Source: Chelydra serpentina (Eukaryota > Chordata > Testudines > Chelydridae). From it: a DNA stretch of 64,000 nt. Below are positions 23,966-34,975 of the stretch, piece by piece. Location of the stretch: assembly GCA_037349315.1 (NCBI GenBank), contig JBAIAC010000051.1, positions 25,270,001-25,334,000 of the forward strand, given 5' to 3'. Below the pieces are notes generated by a model, which ran no database searches, had not been told where the DNA came from, and was given only the letters and a program-made list of their open reading frames with translations. A program made the translations under genes and the position numbers. Within the stretch, counting starts at the first letter, position 1, and every line of letters begins with the position of its first letter.

Positions 23966-24010
23966 TTACTGTAGGCTGGAGTCCTCCACATCTGTGTAAT
24001 GGCTGTTCTC
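23966..24010 (-). CDS. RALY: RALY last coding exon (C-terminal tail and stop)
   Basis: This 45-bp coding segment encodes ENSHYTDVEDSSLQ and a TAA stop at 23968-23966. The acceptor is a CCCTCCCGCCAG at 24011-24014 and beyond. The reading starts in phase 0, matching the donor of the exon at 33307. The acidic ending with SLQ corresponds to the DADDGALQ ending of human RALY, though the residues before it are diverged. Confidence 0.88.
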   Translation of the reverse strand, partial: ENSHYTDVEDSSLQ

Positions 24011-25079
24011 CTGGCGGGAGGGAAAAGGCAACGAGAAACAGAAACAGGAAATCAACATTAGCCCCTCCTCCTGGGCTGTTCCAGCACGGGGAGTTCAACG
24101 ATTAGCTCAGACCATGGTGGAAGAGATGGAGGGTGGGGAAGGTGTCAGATCATCCAGGAACATGGATGGAATATATAATGTCACCGGGGAGCAGCAACAG
24201 TTGGGGTCCCTAGCATGGATACTCACACACAGCACTGAAAGCATGCAGGGAACATAACAAAAGGCCAAATCCTACAGGTAGTTACTTGTTGTTTATGCCC
24301 TCTCAGTCTCTCCTGTTGAAGCTGTTGCATTCTGGGTAAATAATTAGTGTCATTGGAGCAGGGGGACTGGATCCTGTGGCTCCTACTGCTTTGGGGAGCG
24401 CTCTAACCACAGATCTCGCTCTCTCGGGACAGTGGGAGCTTCTGAGGGCGATGCTGTGTTTGTTATGTGCTGTGCACACTAACTGGGCTTGTTTTGTTAC
24501 TTGCTGTTTCATTGTTTTGGGGATGTTGTTGGGTCCCCCCCTTCTCCTTGGGCATGGTGGGGGGTTCAAATCAGGTTCAGGGGATTGGCTTCAGACGGGT
24601 TTAGTGGTTTGACCCGCAAGCACTGGGTTTGGTGTGCACCTGCTGTCTCCTGCAGTGGGGAGTGTGTGTTTCTGAGTGTAGGTGAGGTTATTGGCTGTGC
24701 TAAAATAAAAAATGCCTCTTGAATGAACAAATCTGTAGTGATTTTCCTGGCCGAGGAGCAGTTTGTGAATCATTTGGTACCGGAAGGACTCCAGGTCAAG
24801 GAATCTTTTGTTCAAGTTTTTCCCTTGTTTACTCCTGTAATGTCCCCCCTTCTTTCACAGTGAGACACTAGTGTCTGATCTCTCCCATTATGGGATGGGA
24901 GTTTCTCTTGTTAGTATGCAAGAACCCAGATGTGAAATATGTTATGTCATTCTGGTTTAGGTGGTTCTAAACAGCCCTAAACCTGATTTTAAAGCACCAC
25001 ATAGACGGCATTTCCTGTGTGGTGATGCTGGTCATTTGAGGGGTTCCTGTCCAGGCATGACTGGCTCAGGGGTTCCTGA

Positions 25080-26400
25080 TTAGAATATGGGACCCCAGGG
25101 TAATGTGGAGGGTGCTGGGACATCAATGGACCTGCATCTGTACTGCCAAATTCTATCCCCCCACTCGGCGTATGTGATCTGCTGGTGTCCAGGGAGCAGC
25201 CCCCACAGAGGAACCCTCTATTGTGACCCTGTCAGTTGTGCCTGGACAGATGCGAGTCCAGGAGATTAAGGAGCACCTCCTTTGGAGGAAGCAGAAACAG
25301 GTTCTAGAGATGGGGGTGAAGAACAGACTGACGAGATGGATTTTTGCAGAGCTGTTTCTAAACGGCTAAGACTTTGGTCGCCCTTGACCTGCTGGCAGTG
25401 GCTGTGGATAGAGCTGTGTGCCCTGAGAAGGAGGATAACATTGCACTGGATGGTAGCTCCATGCCTGGAACTCCCAGTGGGGTGCCGTCTTCCCCTGGCA
25501 TAGTGAGTCCTCAAGCCCCCAATCCTGCATGCTGCAGTGATGATGCTGGGTCCCAGCCTGGGACTGCACTGCCTGACACTCTTGGACAATTGATGTGCCA
25601 GCTGCTCCCACTGAATCTCCCTCATTCGTGAATGGTGAGAATATCACAGTGGTGGTGCAATGTTCTTCTTAGCTGGTGCAGTGTGAGGGAGATGAAAAGG
25701 ACGAAGATCTCTCTGAGTCCTCACTGGTTCCTGATGTCCCGGCCAGTCAGCTAGACAGGAAGTGTGCTAAGAGCCATTCGATCTTACTGGGCAGTGTAGT
25801 GGTCCCCTTTGGTTGACCCAACAGTTGCAGTGGGGAACCTCTAGGTTTAAGGGGTTGAGGGTCTTTTTCAGATCTGAAATGGCTCCTTCCTGGACTCTCT
25901 TTTCGGGGATGGGTTTTGATTGCCAACAGTCTTGTGGCCTCAGGTGGCCCGGGCTAGTGTGTCCCCCGGGCCTTTTGGGTCAGATTCTGAGGCATATTTG
26001 TTTGAATAGTTACCACTGGCTGCACCCTGCTTTGTTGTTCCTGCCATTAGATGCAGGGGGCCAGAGGCTCATTGATTTAGTCAGCAGAGTGGTGGCCTTT
26101 TTCCTCCAGTCTGTTCAGTGGTTGCTATATTCTGACTCCCTGCTGGCTTGGAAGTCCCTTGCCTTTTCTCTCCTCCATCCTGCTTCAGGGATGGGCTTTG
26201 ACTTTCACCTATTTTTTTTGGACCTGGTCTAGATTTGCCTTCACTCTATAATGGCCTTTTTACCACTTGGCGCTTTCTGCGAAGTGCATGGCCGGACCAG
26301 ATGTTTTCCAGTTTATGGTTCTTGGAAGAGCCACATTTTTTTAACCCACCTTTTCACGCTGCAACTCTCTCCTCCAGGAGTCTGTTTTCTGCCTTACTCA
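25080..26400 (+). pseudogene. Degraded coding-like sequence, possibly retroelement
   Basis: Three shifted frames look like a broken longer protein. They include VAVDRAVCPEKEDN (near 25390), FRSEMAPSWTLFSGMG (near 25870) and WPDQMFSSLWFLEEPHFF (near 26290). I cannot assign a family. The shifts between frames and the lack of splice sites suggest a decayed transposon frame rather than a host gene. Confidence 0.3.
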
Positions 26401-27097
26401 GCCATCAAAATCAATAACACTATAGTATTCAAGATAATATTCAAAACAATATGGGTTACATTAATGTGACTGCCATTTTGGGGGCAATTACTGTATAATA
26501 TTGTAGTTTTTGTAAATAACGGGGTATGTATTTTTGTAAGTTCCCCTCCATGTCACTGTTTTACATTATATTTAGCTGGCAACTCTTTCTAAAATGTAAC
26601 TGCTCATCTGTAGTGATTTATATTCTTGCACATACAGTGGGGGCTAATGCTGCTGTCTTTACCTAATCCTTACTCTGGTAAAACACCCAATCATTGCAGT
26701 GGGAGTTTTGGATGAATTGAGCCTGCAGGATTTAACCCTTTGTTCTGAAATCAGGTAACAATGACCCTTATGGTAATGATTACGTGCTGGGCGGGACGAG
26801 TGAAAATGTCATGTGGGAAATGTAGTTCTGAATTCCCAAACATTTGTGTGATTAAAATGTCAACCTGCATTAGCAGAGAGCCAAACCCCAAGAAAGACTG
26901 CTTCCTCACAACTCCCGTTGCTTGCAGTGGGAAATGCACCTCACAAATACGGGCCAGGGTTAGTTGTTTGTTTTAACCATCCTTGTTTCGTTTTTCAAAA
27001 AATAATTCTGATAATAAATAGGGAAAATGCATTTTTCTAATTGACCAAAAATTGCCTTGGCAAATATCTAGGGTCCAATTCTGATCTCAGTCACTCG

Positions 27098-27300
27098 GGG
27101 GGGAGGGATAGCTCAGTGGTTTGAGCATTGGCCTGCTAAAACCAGGGTTGTGAGCTCAATCCTTGAGGGGGCCATTTAGGGATCTGGGGCAAAAATCTGT
27201 CAGGGGACAGTACTTGGTCCTGCTAGTGAAGGCAGAGGACTGGACTCAATGACCCTGAAAGATCCTTCCAATTCTATGAGATAGGCATATTTCCATTTAT
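27098..27300 (+). mobile_element. Turtle pol III SINE, alternative tail
   Basis: The A box (GGGATAGCTCAGTGGTTTGA) and B box (GGTTGTGAGCTCAATCC) are followed by the tail type shared with the copies at 15958 and 48029 (CTGTCAGGGGACAGTACTTGG, then ATTCTATGAGATAGGCATATTTCC). It ends in a TA-rich run at about 27290-27315. Confidence 0.88.
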
Positions 27301-27945
27301 ATATATATTTGTATTATTTGGTGTCAATCAGAGTAACTCCACTGAAATCAGTGGAGAGCCAGCCTTGTAAAAGCTCTGTAAGTGAAAGGAGAATTGGGTC
27401 AGCAGTTTGCCAGAGCAGCTGCTGAGGTCTTCTCCAAACACGTTCACCTTCTGGGTTGAGAACAAACATGGTTTATTTTCGACCCCAAAAGGAGTTATTT
27501 CGGGAAATTATAAGCCACTGAAATCAGAGGCTGAGAATGAAGAGGCCTCCTTGACTGTAACTAGAGTCAAAACAGCAATGCATAAGTGCATCCTGGCTAG
27601 AATAAGTGCCCATTGTAAAGCCTAATGTGGCTGGTAGTGAATGCAGAAAGGTATGCAAGTGAATACAGGTCAAATCAGTGGTGCTGGAACTAGGAGTTCA
27701 GGGGGTGCTGTGCCTCCCCTCCCCCCCGTCTTGGAGTAGGAAAAACAAACACCAAATGCATGGTTTCCATGATTTCCATCATCAGCACCCCCACTATAAA
27801 AATTGTTCCAGCCCTCTTGCATCAAATGAAAGATCATTCTTGTGATGAATATGTGAAAAGCAAGAAATGGCGCCAGAGGATCTCTTTATCATGCATAGCA
27901 AAGGCACCAGACCTCATCAAAGTAGGCACAAGCCGGAGAGAGTAA

Positions 27946-28201
27946 GGCCTTGTCTACACTAAAGGGAAAAGACGATCTAAGCTACGCAATTTGAGTAGAT
28001 CTACTTACTGCGAGGTCCATACTATGCAATGTCGACGGGAAACCCTCTCCCGTCGACTCCCCATACTCTTCTCGATCTGGTGGAGTACAGGAGTCGATGG
28101 GAGAGCGATCTGCGGTCGATTTAGTGAGTCTTCACGCCAAATCGACCGCTGATGCATCAGTCACTGCAGCATCGACCCTCCGGTAAGTGTGGACAAGCCC
28201 T
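27946..28201. mobile_element. hAT-type MITE (GGCCTTGTCTACACT family)
   Basis: Ends read GGCCTTGTCTACACT and AGTGTGGACAAGCCCT as inverted repeats. Flanks GAGAGTAA (27938-27945) and GAGAGAAT (28202-28209) are an imperfect 8-bp target duplication. Internal GTCGACGGGA and TCCCGTCGAC words form a palindrome. It is non-coding. Confidence 0.75.
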
Positions 28202-28420
28202 GAGAGAATAACTCTGTAATTTGGGCGCTCACCTGGCATGTGAGTCATGTTAAAATCCCTGCTCCAATGAACATTTAAGTATTTTAGACAAAGTGGAACA
28301 GCTTCAACAGCGGAGTGTGGGAGACACCCACGTTAGAATACCCCACAGCCCAGTGATTAGGGCACTCATGGGAGGTGGGAGACCTGAGGTCTGCTGAGCA
28401 GCAGGAGACGTAAAGTTAGC
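28202..28420. repeat. SINE-like ancient repeat
   Basis: Two similar phrases (GGGCGCTCACCTGGCATGTGAG and CAGTGATTAGGGCACTCATGGGAGGTGGGAGACCTGAGGT) resemble the head of MIR or CORE-SINE type repeats. The second phrase reads like 'agtggttagggcactc', typical of tRNA-derived SINE heads. The limits are uncertain. Confidence 0.4.
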
Positions 28421-29026
28421 CATTGCGAAGGTAAGCCTAAGTCCCCTTTGTGGATCTAGTCTCGAGGGCCCAAATTCTCTGTTCACGTAAATAAGCCAAA
28501 TTCCATCAAAGTCTGTGGAGTTGCAGCCATTTACACATGCAGGGAATTTGGTCCGAAGCATGCAGACTGCCTCTGCCTGCATTGCCCTCCACGCTGCTTC
28601 TGTGGCACCCCAACCAAGCGATGCTGGCGGCTCGGCCATGCAGACTGGCTGCAGGCACCCTTCCCGCTCATCTTCTGAACTCTACAGGGGTGGAGCTGCC
28701 TCCCTAAGGCCCATGCCCTAAGGCATCTTGCCCATTCCATGACAGGGTCCAGTTCCATTTCTAACTGAGGTCTGTGGGCTGGGGCATTAATTTAGGGCTA
28801 GATCACCCTATTCCCACCTTGGTCCAGGTGAGACTGGCACAAACACCAGGAGCAGAATATGGCATTTGTGTCGTTACTAAACTTCTACTGTGAGATTTCC
28901 ACAGGGGACAAAGGAGGTAGGTGCCCTATTGACTTTCAATGGGTGTTTGGTGCCTAACTCCCCTAGGCGCATTTAAAAGTTACAGCCTTAGCTAATACCA
29001 TTGTTAAATATTTCCATACATTTTTT

Positions 29027-29450
29027 GGCAGTATGGCCTAGTGGATAGTACACTGAACTGAGACTCAAGAGACCTGAGTTCATTTATTCGTAGAATCTAA
29101 GGCCCAAAAGGACCATTATGATCATCTAGTCTGACCTCCCATATAACATAGGCCAGAGAACTGCCCCAACATAATTCCTAGAGCAGATCATTTAGGAAAA
29201 AAACATCCAATCATGATTTAAAAATAGCCAGTGATGGGGGATCCACCACAATCCTTGGTAAATTGTTCCAATGGGTTCTATTCCCAACTCTGACACTGGC
29301 CTGCTGGGTGATCTTGGGCAAATCAATGTACATATCTTGCCTCAGTTTCCCCATCTGTAAAATGGGGCTAATGCTATCAATCTCCTTTGTAAAGTATGTT
29401 TGCAATCTACTGAGGAAAAGTGCTCTATAAGAGCTAAATATTCTACTTCC
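29027..29450 (+). repeat. MIR SINE split by a CR1 insertion
   Basis: The left part (29027-29081) has the MIR head GGCCTAGTGGATAGTACACTG and GACCTGAGTTCA. The right part (29274-29450) continues with GGTTCTATTCCCAACTCTG, GATCTTGGGCAAATCA and CCTCAGTTTCCCCATCTGTAA. The MIR core is therefore one copy interrupted by the CR1 at 29082-29273. Confidence 0.85.
29082..29273 (-). mobile_element. CR1 3' fragment inserted in MIR, minus strand
   Basis: The plus-strand words GACCATTATGATCATCTAGTCTGACC, CCCATATAACATAGGCCAGAG and GTGATGGGGGATCCACCAC are the complement of a CR1 tail and ORF2 end. A short GTTC is repeated at both junctions. It is too short to have coding capacity. Confidence 0.75.
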
Positions 29451-30084
29451 TCACCTATATTTTATGTATGTGGCTAGTATTGTCCGTTTTATCCATCAAA
29501 TGTATATGCATGAGCTTTTGCTCAATGAACTCCTCACCTGAGGAGATGGATGGTCATGAGAGATGCGCCCTCACCTTAAGACCCAAAGCCCATTAAAGGC
29601 AATGGAAGGGATCCCATCAGTTTCCATGGGCTTTGGATGAGGCCCTAGGAAGACGCTCCTCAAAAGGTGTGTAGAAGGGCAGCTCATTCAGCTAAAGCTT
29701 ATTTGTATCCGCAGAGGCATAAACTGACTGGCCCATAGACTCAGATTTTAAGACCATAGCAGATCATGATGATCATCTACTCTGACTCCTGGCAAAACAA
29801 AGGCCATAGAACTTCACCCCACATTCTCTATGTAAATGACATATGCAAAAGAGGCTACTTGTAAAGTGTGGCAAACAAAGAAGATGCTCATTGCCGTAGA
29901 GAACAGAGGCTCCAGTCAGGATCAAGGCCTCATTGTGCAAGGTGCTGTACACGCACAGGAAGGTCCAGTCCCTGCACCTTACGAGATAACAGTTTAAGAT
30001 ATTTGGCCTAACTGAACTGGTGTTGCATCCATCTGGCTTTCACCCAGACAATCCGGGTTTTGGTTTCTATGTCTGGGTGCTATT

Positions 30085-30405
30085 TAGGGTTGCCTGGTGT
30101 CTGGTTTTTGGGGACCTGGCAGCCCTAAATGGCACCTAAACCAAAAGTCTGGTTACCGCAGGAGTGGGGTAGGCACCAGGTCATTAATCCAGGCCAGACC
30201 CTGCTCAGCCAGGGCCACTTCCTACCTGCAGGAGTTAAGGCTCCTTGAGACGATGCAGAGGGATGGGGGAGAGGAGCGAGCGATGGGGGCCGGGCCTTGG
30301 GGAAAAAGAGGTGGCAAAGGGGGCAGAGGGCTCAAGGGAAGAGGTGGAGCAGGGGCAGGGCCTCAGTGGTCCGGTTACCAAAAATTAGAAAGGTGGCAAC
30401 CCTAT
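30085..30405. mobile_element. hAT-like MITE (TAGGGTTGCC ends)
   Basis: The left end TAGGGTTGCCTGGTGTC and the right end AAGGTGGCAACCCTA are inverted repeats. The body is G-rich (GGGGCCGGGCCTTGGGG...). Related to the copies at 15830, 53094 and, by its ends, the 121-bp element at 34976. Confidence 0.75.
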
Positions 30406-31237
30406 AAATCAGAGCAGGGGTGAATAACTTTTTTAGGTATGAGAGACTTCTGGGAAAAAATAATAAAAGGCCCCAATCTTCAGGGACACCAACAGATGAG
30501 GGTTGTTCTGGTTAAAGTGGTGTGAATCCTGTTTTTTTTTGTTCACTGGCTGTTTTAAAAAAATAATTAAAAAATGGCTTGTTTTGGGCTGACCCGAAAC
30601 AATTGTTTTTTTAAACATTTTGGAAAACCAAAAAGAAAAATCATTTGTTTCAGGCCAAAGGTCATGTTATAGTCAACATGAAACAGAATGCTTTGCTTCA
30701 TTTTCCAGCTTTTTTAAACTATAACATTTTAAAAAGAAGTCCATTTCTGAACAAAAAGTAATTTTGCACTGAAAAATTGAAACATTTTGATTTTTTTCCA
30801 GAATTTTTAAAGGCTTTTTGTCACCCAAAACAGTTTGGCAAAATCAGCAAGAATTCATGAAATATTTCAGTTGATCTGAATCTGCATGTTCAGCAAAAAA
30901 AGTTTCAGAAGAAAAATTTCACCTGGCTCTAGTTCTGATGTTTGTAAGTCAAGGGATACATGGAACAGAAGGAGCCAAAAAAAAAAAATCACCATTGGAA
31001 GTTATTTCAGAAATGTTCAAACACTGCAACGGTAGGATGAAAATATCTTGAAAATGGCTTTTGTGATTTGCCTTAAAGTTTGTGAGAAAATGCCACCTGG
31101 TGGTAAGATGCAGCCTGACAAGTGGCAGAGCCTTTGAGAACTTTTTCCACCAAGTTAGAGGACTGTGTTTGTTCATTATCAGAGTCTTACTTTAACCTTA
31201 ATTTTGGGGAAACAACTGAGCTTTCTCTAATTATAAC

Positions 31238-31249
31238 ATTCATTGCAAA
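31238..31249. repeat. Target site duplication, left copy
   Basis: The 12-mer ATTCATTGCAAA occurs here and again at 32459-32470, precisely flanking the Penelope-like insertion. Confidence 0.9.
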
Positions 31250-31449
31250 TATCAGAGGGGTAGCCGTGTTAGTCTGGATCTGCAGAAGCGACAAAGGGTC
31301 CTGTGGCACCTTATAGACTAACAGAGGTATTGAAGCATAAGCTTTCGTGGGTCAATACCCACTTCTTCGGATGCAAGCAGTGGAAATGTCCAGAGGCAGA
31401 TATAAATGTGCAGGGAAGATTCAGGCTAGAGATAACAAGGTTAAGCTAA

Positions 31450-32160
31450 TCAGGGAGGGTGAGGCCCTCTTCTAGCAGTTGAGGTGTGAACACCAAGGGA
31501 GGAGAAACTGCTTTTGTAGTTGGCTAGCCATTCATAGTCTTTGTTTAGTCCTGAGCTGATGGTGTCAAATTTGCAAATGAACTGAAGCTCTGCAGTTTCT
31601 CTTTGGAGTCTGGTCCTGAAGTTTTTTTGCCGCAGGATGGCTACCTTTAAATCTTCTATTGTGTGTCCAGGGAGGTTGAAGTGTTCTCCTACAGGCTTTT
31701 GTATATTGCCATTCCTTATATCTGATTTGTGTCCATTTATCCTTTTGTGTAAGGACTGTCCAGTTTGACCGATGTACATAGCAGAGGGGCATTGCTGGCA
31801 TATTATGGCATATATAACATTGGTGGATGTGCAGGTGAATGAACCGGTGATGGTGTGGCTGATCTGGTTAGGTCCTGTGATGGTGTTCCTGGTGTAGATA
31901 TGTGGGCAAAGTTGGCATCGAGATTTGTTGCATGGCTTGGTTCCTGAGTTAAAGTTATTATGGTGCGGTGTGTAGTTGCTGGTGAGAATATGCTTCAGGT
32001 TGGCGGGCTGTCTGTTGGCGAGCACTGACCTACCTCCCAAGGCCTGTGAAAGTGAGGGGTCGTTGTTCAGGATGGGTTGTAGATCACTGATGATCCGTTG
32101 GAGAGGTTTTAGCTGAGGACTGTAAGTGATGGCCAGAGGAGTTCTGTTGGTTTCTTTCAA
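31450..32160 (-). CDS. Penelope-like element C-terminal ORF: linker plus GIY-YIG endonuclease
   Basis: An intact 236-codon frame. Residues 1-80 are the post-reverse-transcriptase linker, with a Cys motif CNKSRCQLC near residue 78. The endonuclease follows: VIYAIICQQC and MYIGQTGQ carry the two Tyr-containing strands of the GIY-YIG fold, and KRINGHKSDI supplies the expected Arg. VGEHFNLPGH may carry the metal-binding Glu. The C-terminus is SSLGVHTSTARRGPHPP. The first Met is not a natural start: the element is cut off here, so the reverse transcriptase that should precede it is absent. It is a transposon frame in a RALY intron, not a host gene. Confidence 0.9.
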   Translation of the reverse strand: MKETNRTPLAITYSPQLKPLQRIISDLQPILNNDPSLSQALGGRSVLANRQPANLKHILTSNYTPHHNNFNSGTKPCNKSRCQLCPHIYTRNTITGPNQISHTITGSFTCTSTNVIYAIICQQCPSAMYIGQTGQSLHKRINGHKSDIRNGNIQKPVGEHFNLPGHTIEDLKVAILRQKNFRTRLQRETAELQFICKFDTISSGLNKDYEWLANYKSSFSSLGVHTSTARRGPHPP

Positions 32161-32163
32161 AAA

Positions 32164-32458
32164 GACCAGACTCCAAAGAGAAACTGCAGAGCTTCAGTTC
32201 ATTTGCAAATTTGACACCATCAGCTCAGGATTAAACAAAGACTATGAATGGCTAGCCAACTACAAAAGCAGTTTCTCCTCCCTTGGTGTTCACACCTCAA
32301 CTGCTAGAAGAGGGCCTCACCCTCCCTGATTAGCTTACCTCGTTATCTCTAGCCTGAATCTTCCCTGCACATTTATATCTGCCTCTGGACATTTCCACTG
32401 CTTGCATCCGAAGAAGTGGGTATTGACCCACGAAAGCTTATGCTTCAATACCTCTGTT
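32164..32458 (+). repeat. Inverted copy of the Penelope 3' portion
   Basis: Read on the plus strand, this repeats the last 55 or so codons of the endonuclease frame (from TRLQRETAELQF to ARRGPHPP) and part of the 3' tail. It pairs with 31320-31615 as a long near-perfect inverted repeat with a spacer of about 550 bp. Confidence 0.92.
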
Positions 32459-32470
32459 ATTCATTGCAAA
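32459..32470. repeat. Target site duplication, right copy
   Basis: The second copy of ATTCATTGCAAA, identical to 31238-31249. Confidence 0.9.
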
Positions 32471-33306
32471 GGCTCTTGTCATGGTAGTATCTAAGCAGGG
32501 TCCTGATCTCGCAAAGCACTTAAGCAGGAGCTTAATTTCAAGCATGTGAATAGCCCAGTTGGCTTCAAAGGGAGTAGTCACAACCCCAGATCCATTCAGC
32601 ATAGCATTAAACATGTACTTCATGTTAAGCACATGTTTCAATCCCACTGAAGTCAATGGGACTTAAGCACATGTGTAAAGTTAAACACATGCTTAAATGC
32701 CGCCTTTAGTTGCGATGGGCATACGTTTATGGTTCAGTGCTTTCCTGAATCAGAGCCTAAAGTTAAGCAAGTGTGTGAGTGTTTTTCTGGGTTGAGGCCC
32801 AAGACCTGTGCTGAGAAACAGCTGCCATAATTCCCCAGAGGTGGCCGCATTTCAGTGGTGGTTTAAGGGGCTGCTTCTACAGACTTTGCAACCTGCTTTG
32901 GGAATTTGGGCTTGGTCTGGACGAAAGACACTCTGCAAATGCAAATCATTATGAATATGGTGCTGTAATAACGTATCTGTGCTACATGTTCCAACACATC
33001 TCAGAATCATTTACTACGGCGCAAAGCAATGTGTACAAACCAGGGATTAATTGTTATAAAAGCACAAGTAAACATGGCCTGAATGTGCAAGGCTAGCCAT
33101 TTTTCCTCAGCATCTCTGCGTACAGCAATTAATGTAATGCTTTTCCATCATGGAGGCTGCGGCAGGGGAATACAGCTGCAAACAATCACAGCATTAAAGA
33201 TAGTGATTTATTTTTAAGAAGGAAAAATGACTTTTTCCAGTGGTTTTAATAAGCACCAGTAAAGTTCCCTTAGCAGGGCGGGGGCACCTCTCCCATTCCT
33301 GCTTAC

Positions 33307-33452
33307 CAGTTCGTCTTCACAGTCATCTCGCGTGAGTCCCTCCTCTTCTCCCTCCTCCCCGTTCAGTGGCTCCTCCGTGTTGATTTCTGCCTCTGATGCT
33401 GTATCGTCCTGAGAGATCTCGCTTTTGTTCCCATCTGCCTTCTTTCGTACTT
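33307..33452 (-). CDS. RALY: RALY coding exon, acidic segment (in place of Gly-rich region)
   Basis: This 146-bp exon completes a split Glu codon and then encodes 48 residues. They begin VRKKADGNKSEISQDD and are acidic afterwards: SEAEINTEEPLNGEEGEEEG then LTRDDCEDEL. The acceptor is TTGTCTCTCAG, ending at 33453, and the donor is GTAAGC from 33306. The phase fits the exons at 36180 and 23966. The SEAG.../EARTRDDGDEEGLLTHSEEEL part of human RALY corresponds to it, but no glycine run is present here. I infer an RNA-binding cofactor role for the protein from the family, not from this exon. Confidence 0.93.
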
Positions 33453-34975
33453 CTGAGAGACAAGAGCCAGGGCAGCAATGTCAGGGAGATGCAAAGGAAA
33501 TGGAGGAGAAGGAACAGTTTGGAGTTACACTCAAATAGTCCAATGGGGGTCAGATATTCAGAGCCCACGAGGACCCATTTTATAAATAATCAGTCTGCAT
33601 CTCTTCCCACACTGGGATAACTCTGCTCACTTGGGTGGAGCTGACCCATGCTGGTGAGTGTGTGGGGGGAGAATTGGATCCAGTGACTCAACTCTGACCT
33701 TCGGCAACCACTTCCACAAATGAGGATGGGAGTCCCTTTCAATCTTCAGGTGATTTTGTGGGGTGGATGCCTGTCCACTAGGATCCGCACTGAGACCCGC
33801 CCTATAGCTCCTCACAACTGTCAGTCATTATACTACCAACCTGGGCTGGATTTGAACCAGCAAAATAGGGGGATAGCAGGTTCCATGTCCTATTAGCTAA
33901 TCTGTGAATCACCCAGCTCTGCAGCTGTGGATATTTTAAACATTCTCCCCGTTTTCCATGATCCAATGTCCATTTGCATGGGAATCAGAGCAGGAGTCCT
34001 CTACATTCCAGTAGCTCAGGCTGAGCTACAAAGGGCCTATATTCCAACACCATCAACATGCTCCTGAAGTTTGTACACTTAAATTCACCCTCTGCACCAT
34101 CCAAGTCCTCATATAGGGTTTAAGAAGCGGTGACTAGCCCATGTGCTTGACCACTGCATAGGGGAGAATTCTATGCCTTAGTGTTTCAAGTTTGAAAAAT
34201 ATAATACAGCAAACCAGTCGAGTAAAACAACTCTACCCGCTATAGCTGGACTCACCATGCCCTATCCTAGGAGGAATACAAACTGACAAGGCACTGCAGC
34301 CTGGGAGCTTATACAGCACACTGACAGGGCGTTTACCAACCGGGTTGTATCATCTGTTTTAGAATTTGGAATCTTACCCCTTTGGCGAAGAAGTTGGCTG
34401 CCTCTGCTGCTAACTCTGAAGGTGAAATCGATTAGTGCCTATGGCTGGGAGCATGCTTCCCCTAGACTGGGGCCCTGACCGTGCAAAGACTCATATGCCT
34501 GCTTGACTTGACTCGTCCCTTTAAAGTCAATGGGGCTATTTGCAGTGTGTAGGGTTAACCCCCTGTGTAAGTCTTTGCAGGACTGGAGCCTGAATTGTTA
34601 AAAGTAAAAGCAAGCGAGATCAATGAGTGCTTAGATGCACATTGGCTCTGCTTCAAGCTAAACCAACTCAACAGAGCCAGCTCTAAGGGCGAGCAGGGCT
34701 GTTGCACAGCGCAACCAACTTCCAGGGGGCGCTGTTGCGCTGTGCCCTTTTTTTTTTTTTGCTCTGCTCTGATTGGCCGCCTTTTTCATGGTTATGTTTT
34801 CTCAGCTGATTGGCCGGCTGTGGGGTTTGTTGGGTTGTTTTGTTTTTGTTTTCTGCTCGGCCACTGGGGGGATGGTGCTGAAAACATTTTCCAACCTGGC
34901 CAGCAGCATAGCTCAGGCCACTCCTGAGAGCCAGGTCAGGGTTACCAGGCCATGCATACCCAAACCTTTGCCAAC

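Larger units (their letters stand above)
31250..32458 (-). mobile_element. Penelope-like retroelement, 5'-truncated, with inverted terminal arm
   Basis: This 1.2-kb insertion has a minus-strand frame for the linker and GIY-YIG endonuclease of a Penelope-like element, a 3' tail (31250-31449), and at its other end an inverted copy of its own 3' portion. Arms 31320-31615 and 32164-32458 are about 295 bp and differ by only a base change and a 1-base indel that I could see. A perfect 12-bp target duplication flanks the whole unit, so it inserted as one piece. The reverse transcriptase domain is missing. The near-identical arms and intact frame imply a recent insertion. Confidence 0.92.
24011..33306 (-). 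other. RALY: RALY last intron (9.3 kb)
   Basis: The intron holds a pol III SINE (27098-27300), a MITE (27946-28201), a MIR broken by CR1 (29027-29450), a hAT-like element (30085-30405), the palindromic Penelope insertion (31250-32458), and a possible degraded retroelement (25080-26400). No additional exon was recognised. Confidence 0.8.
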
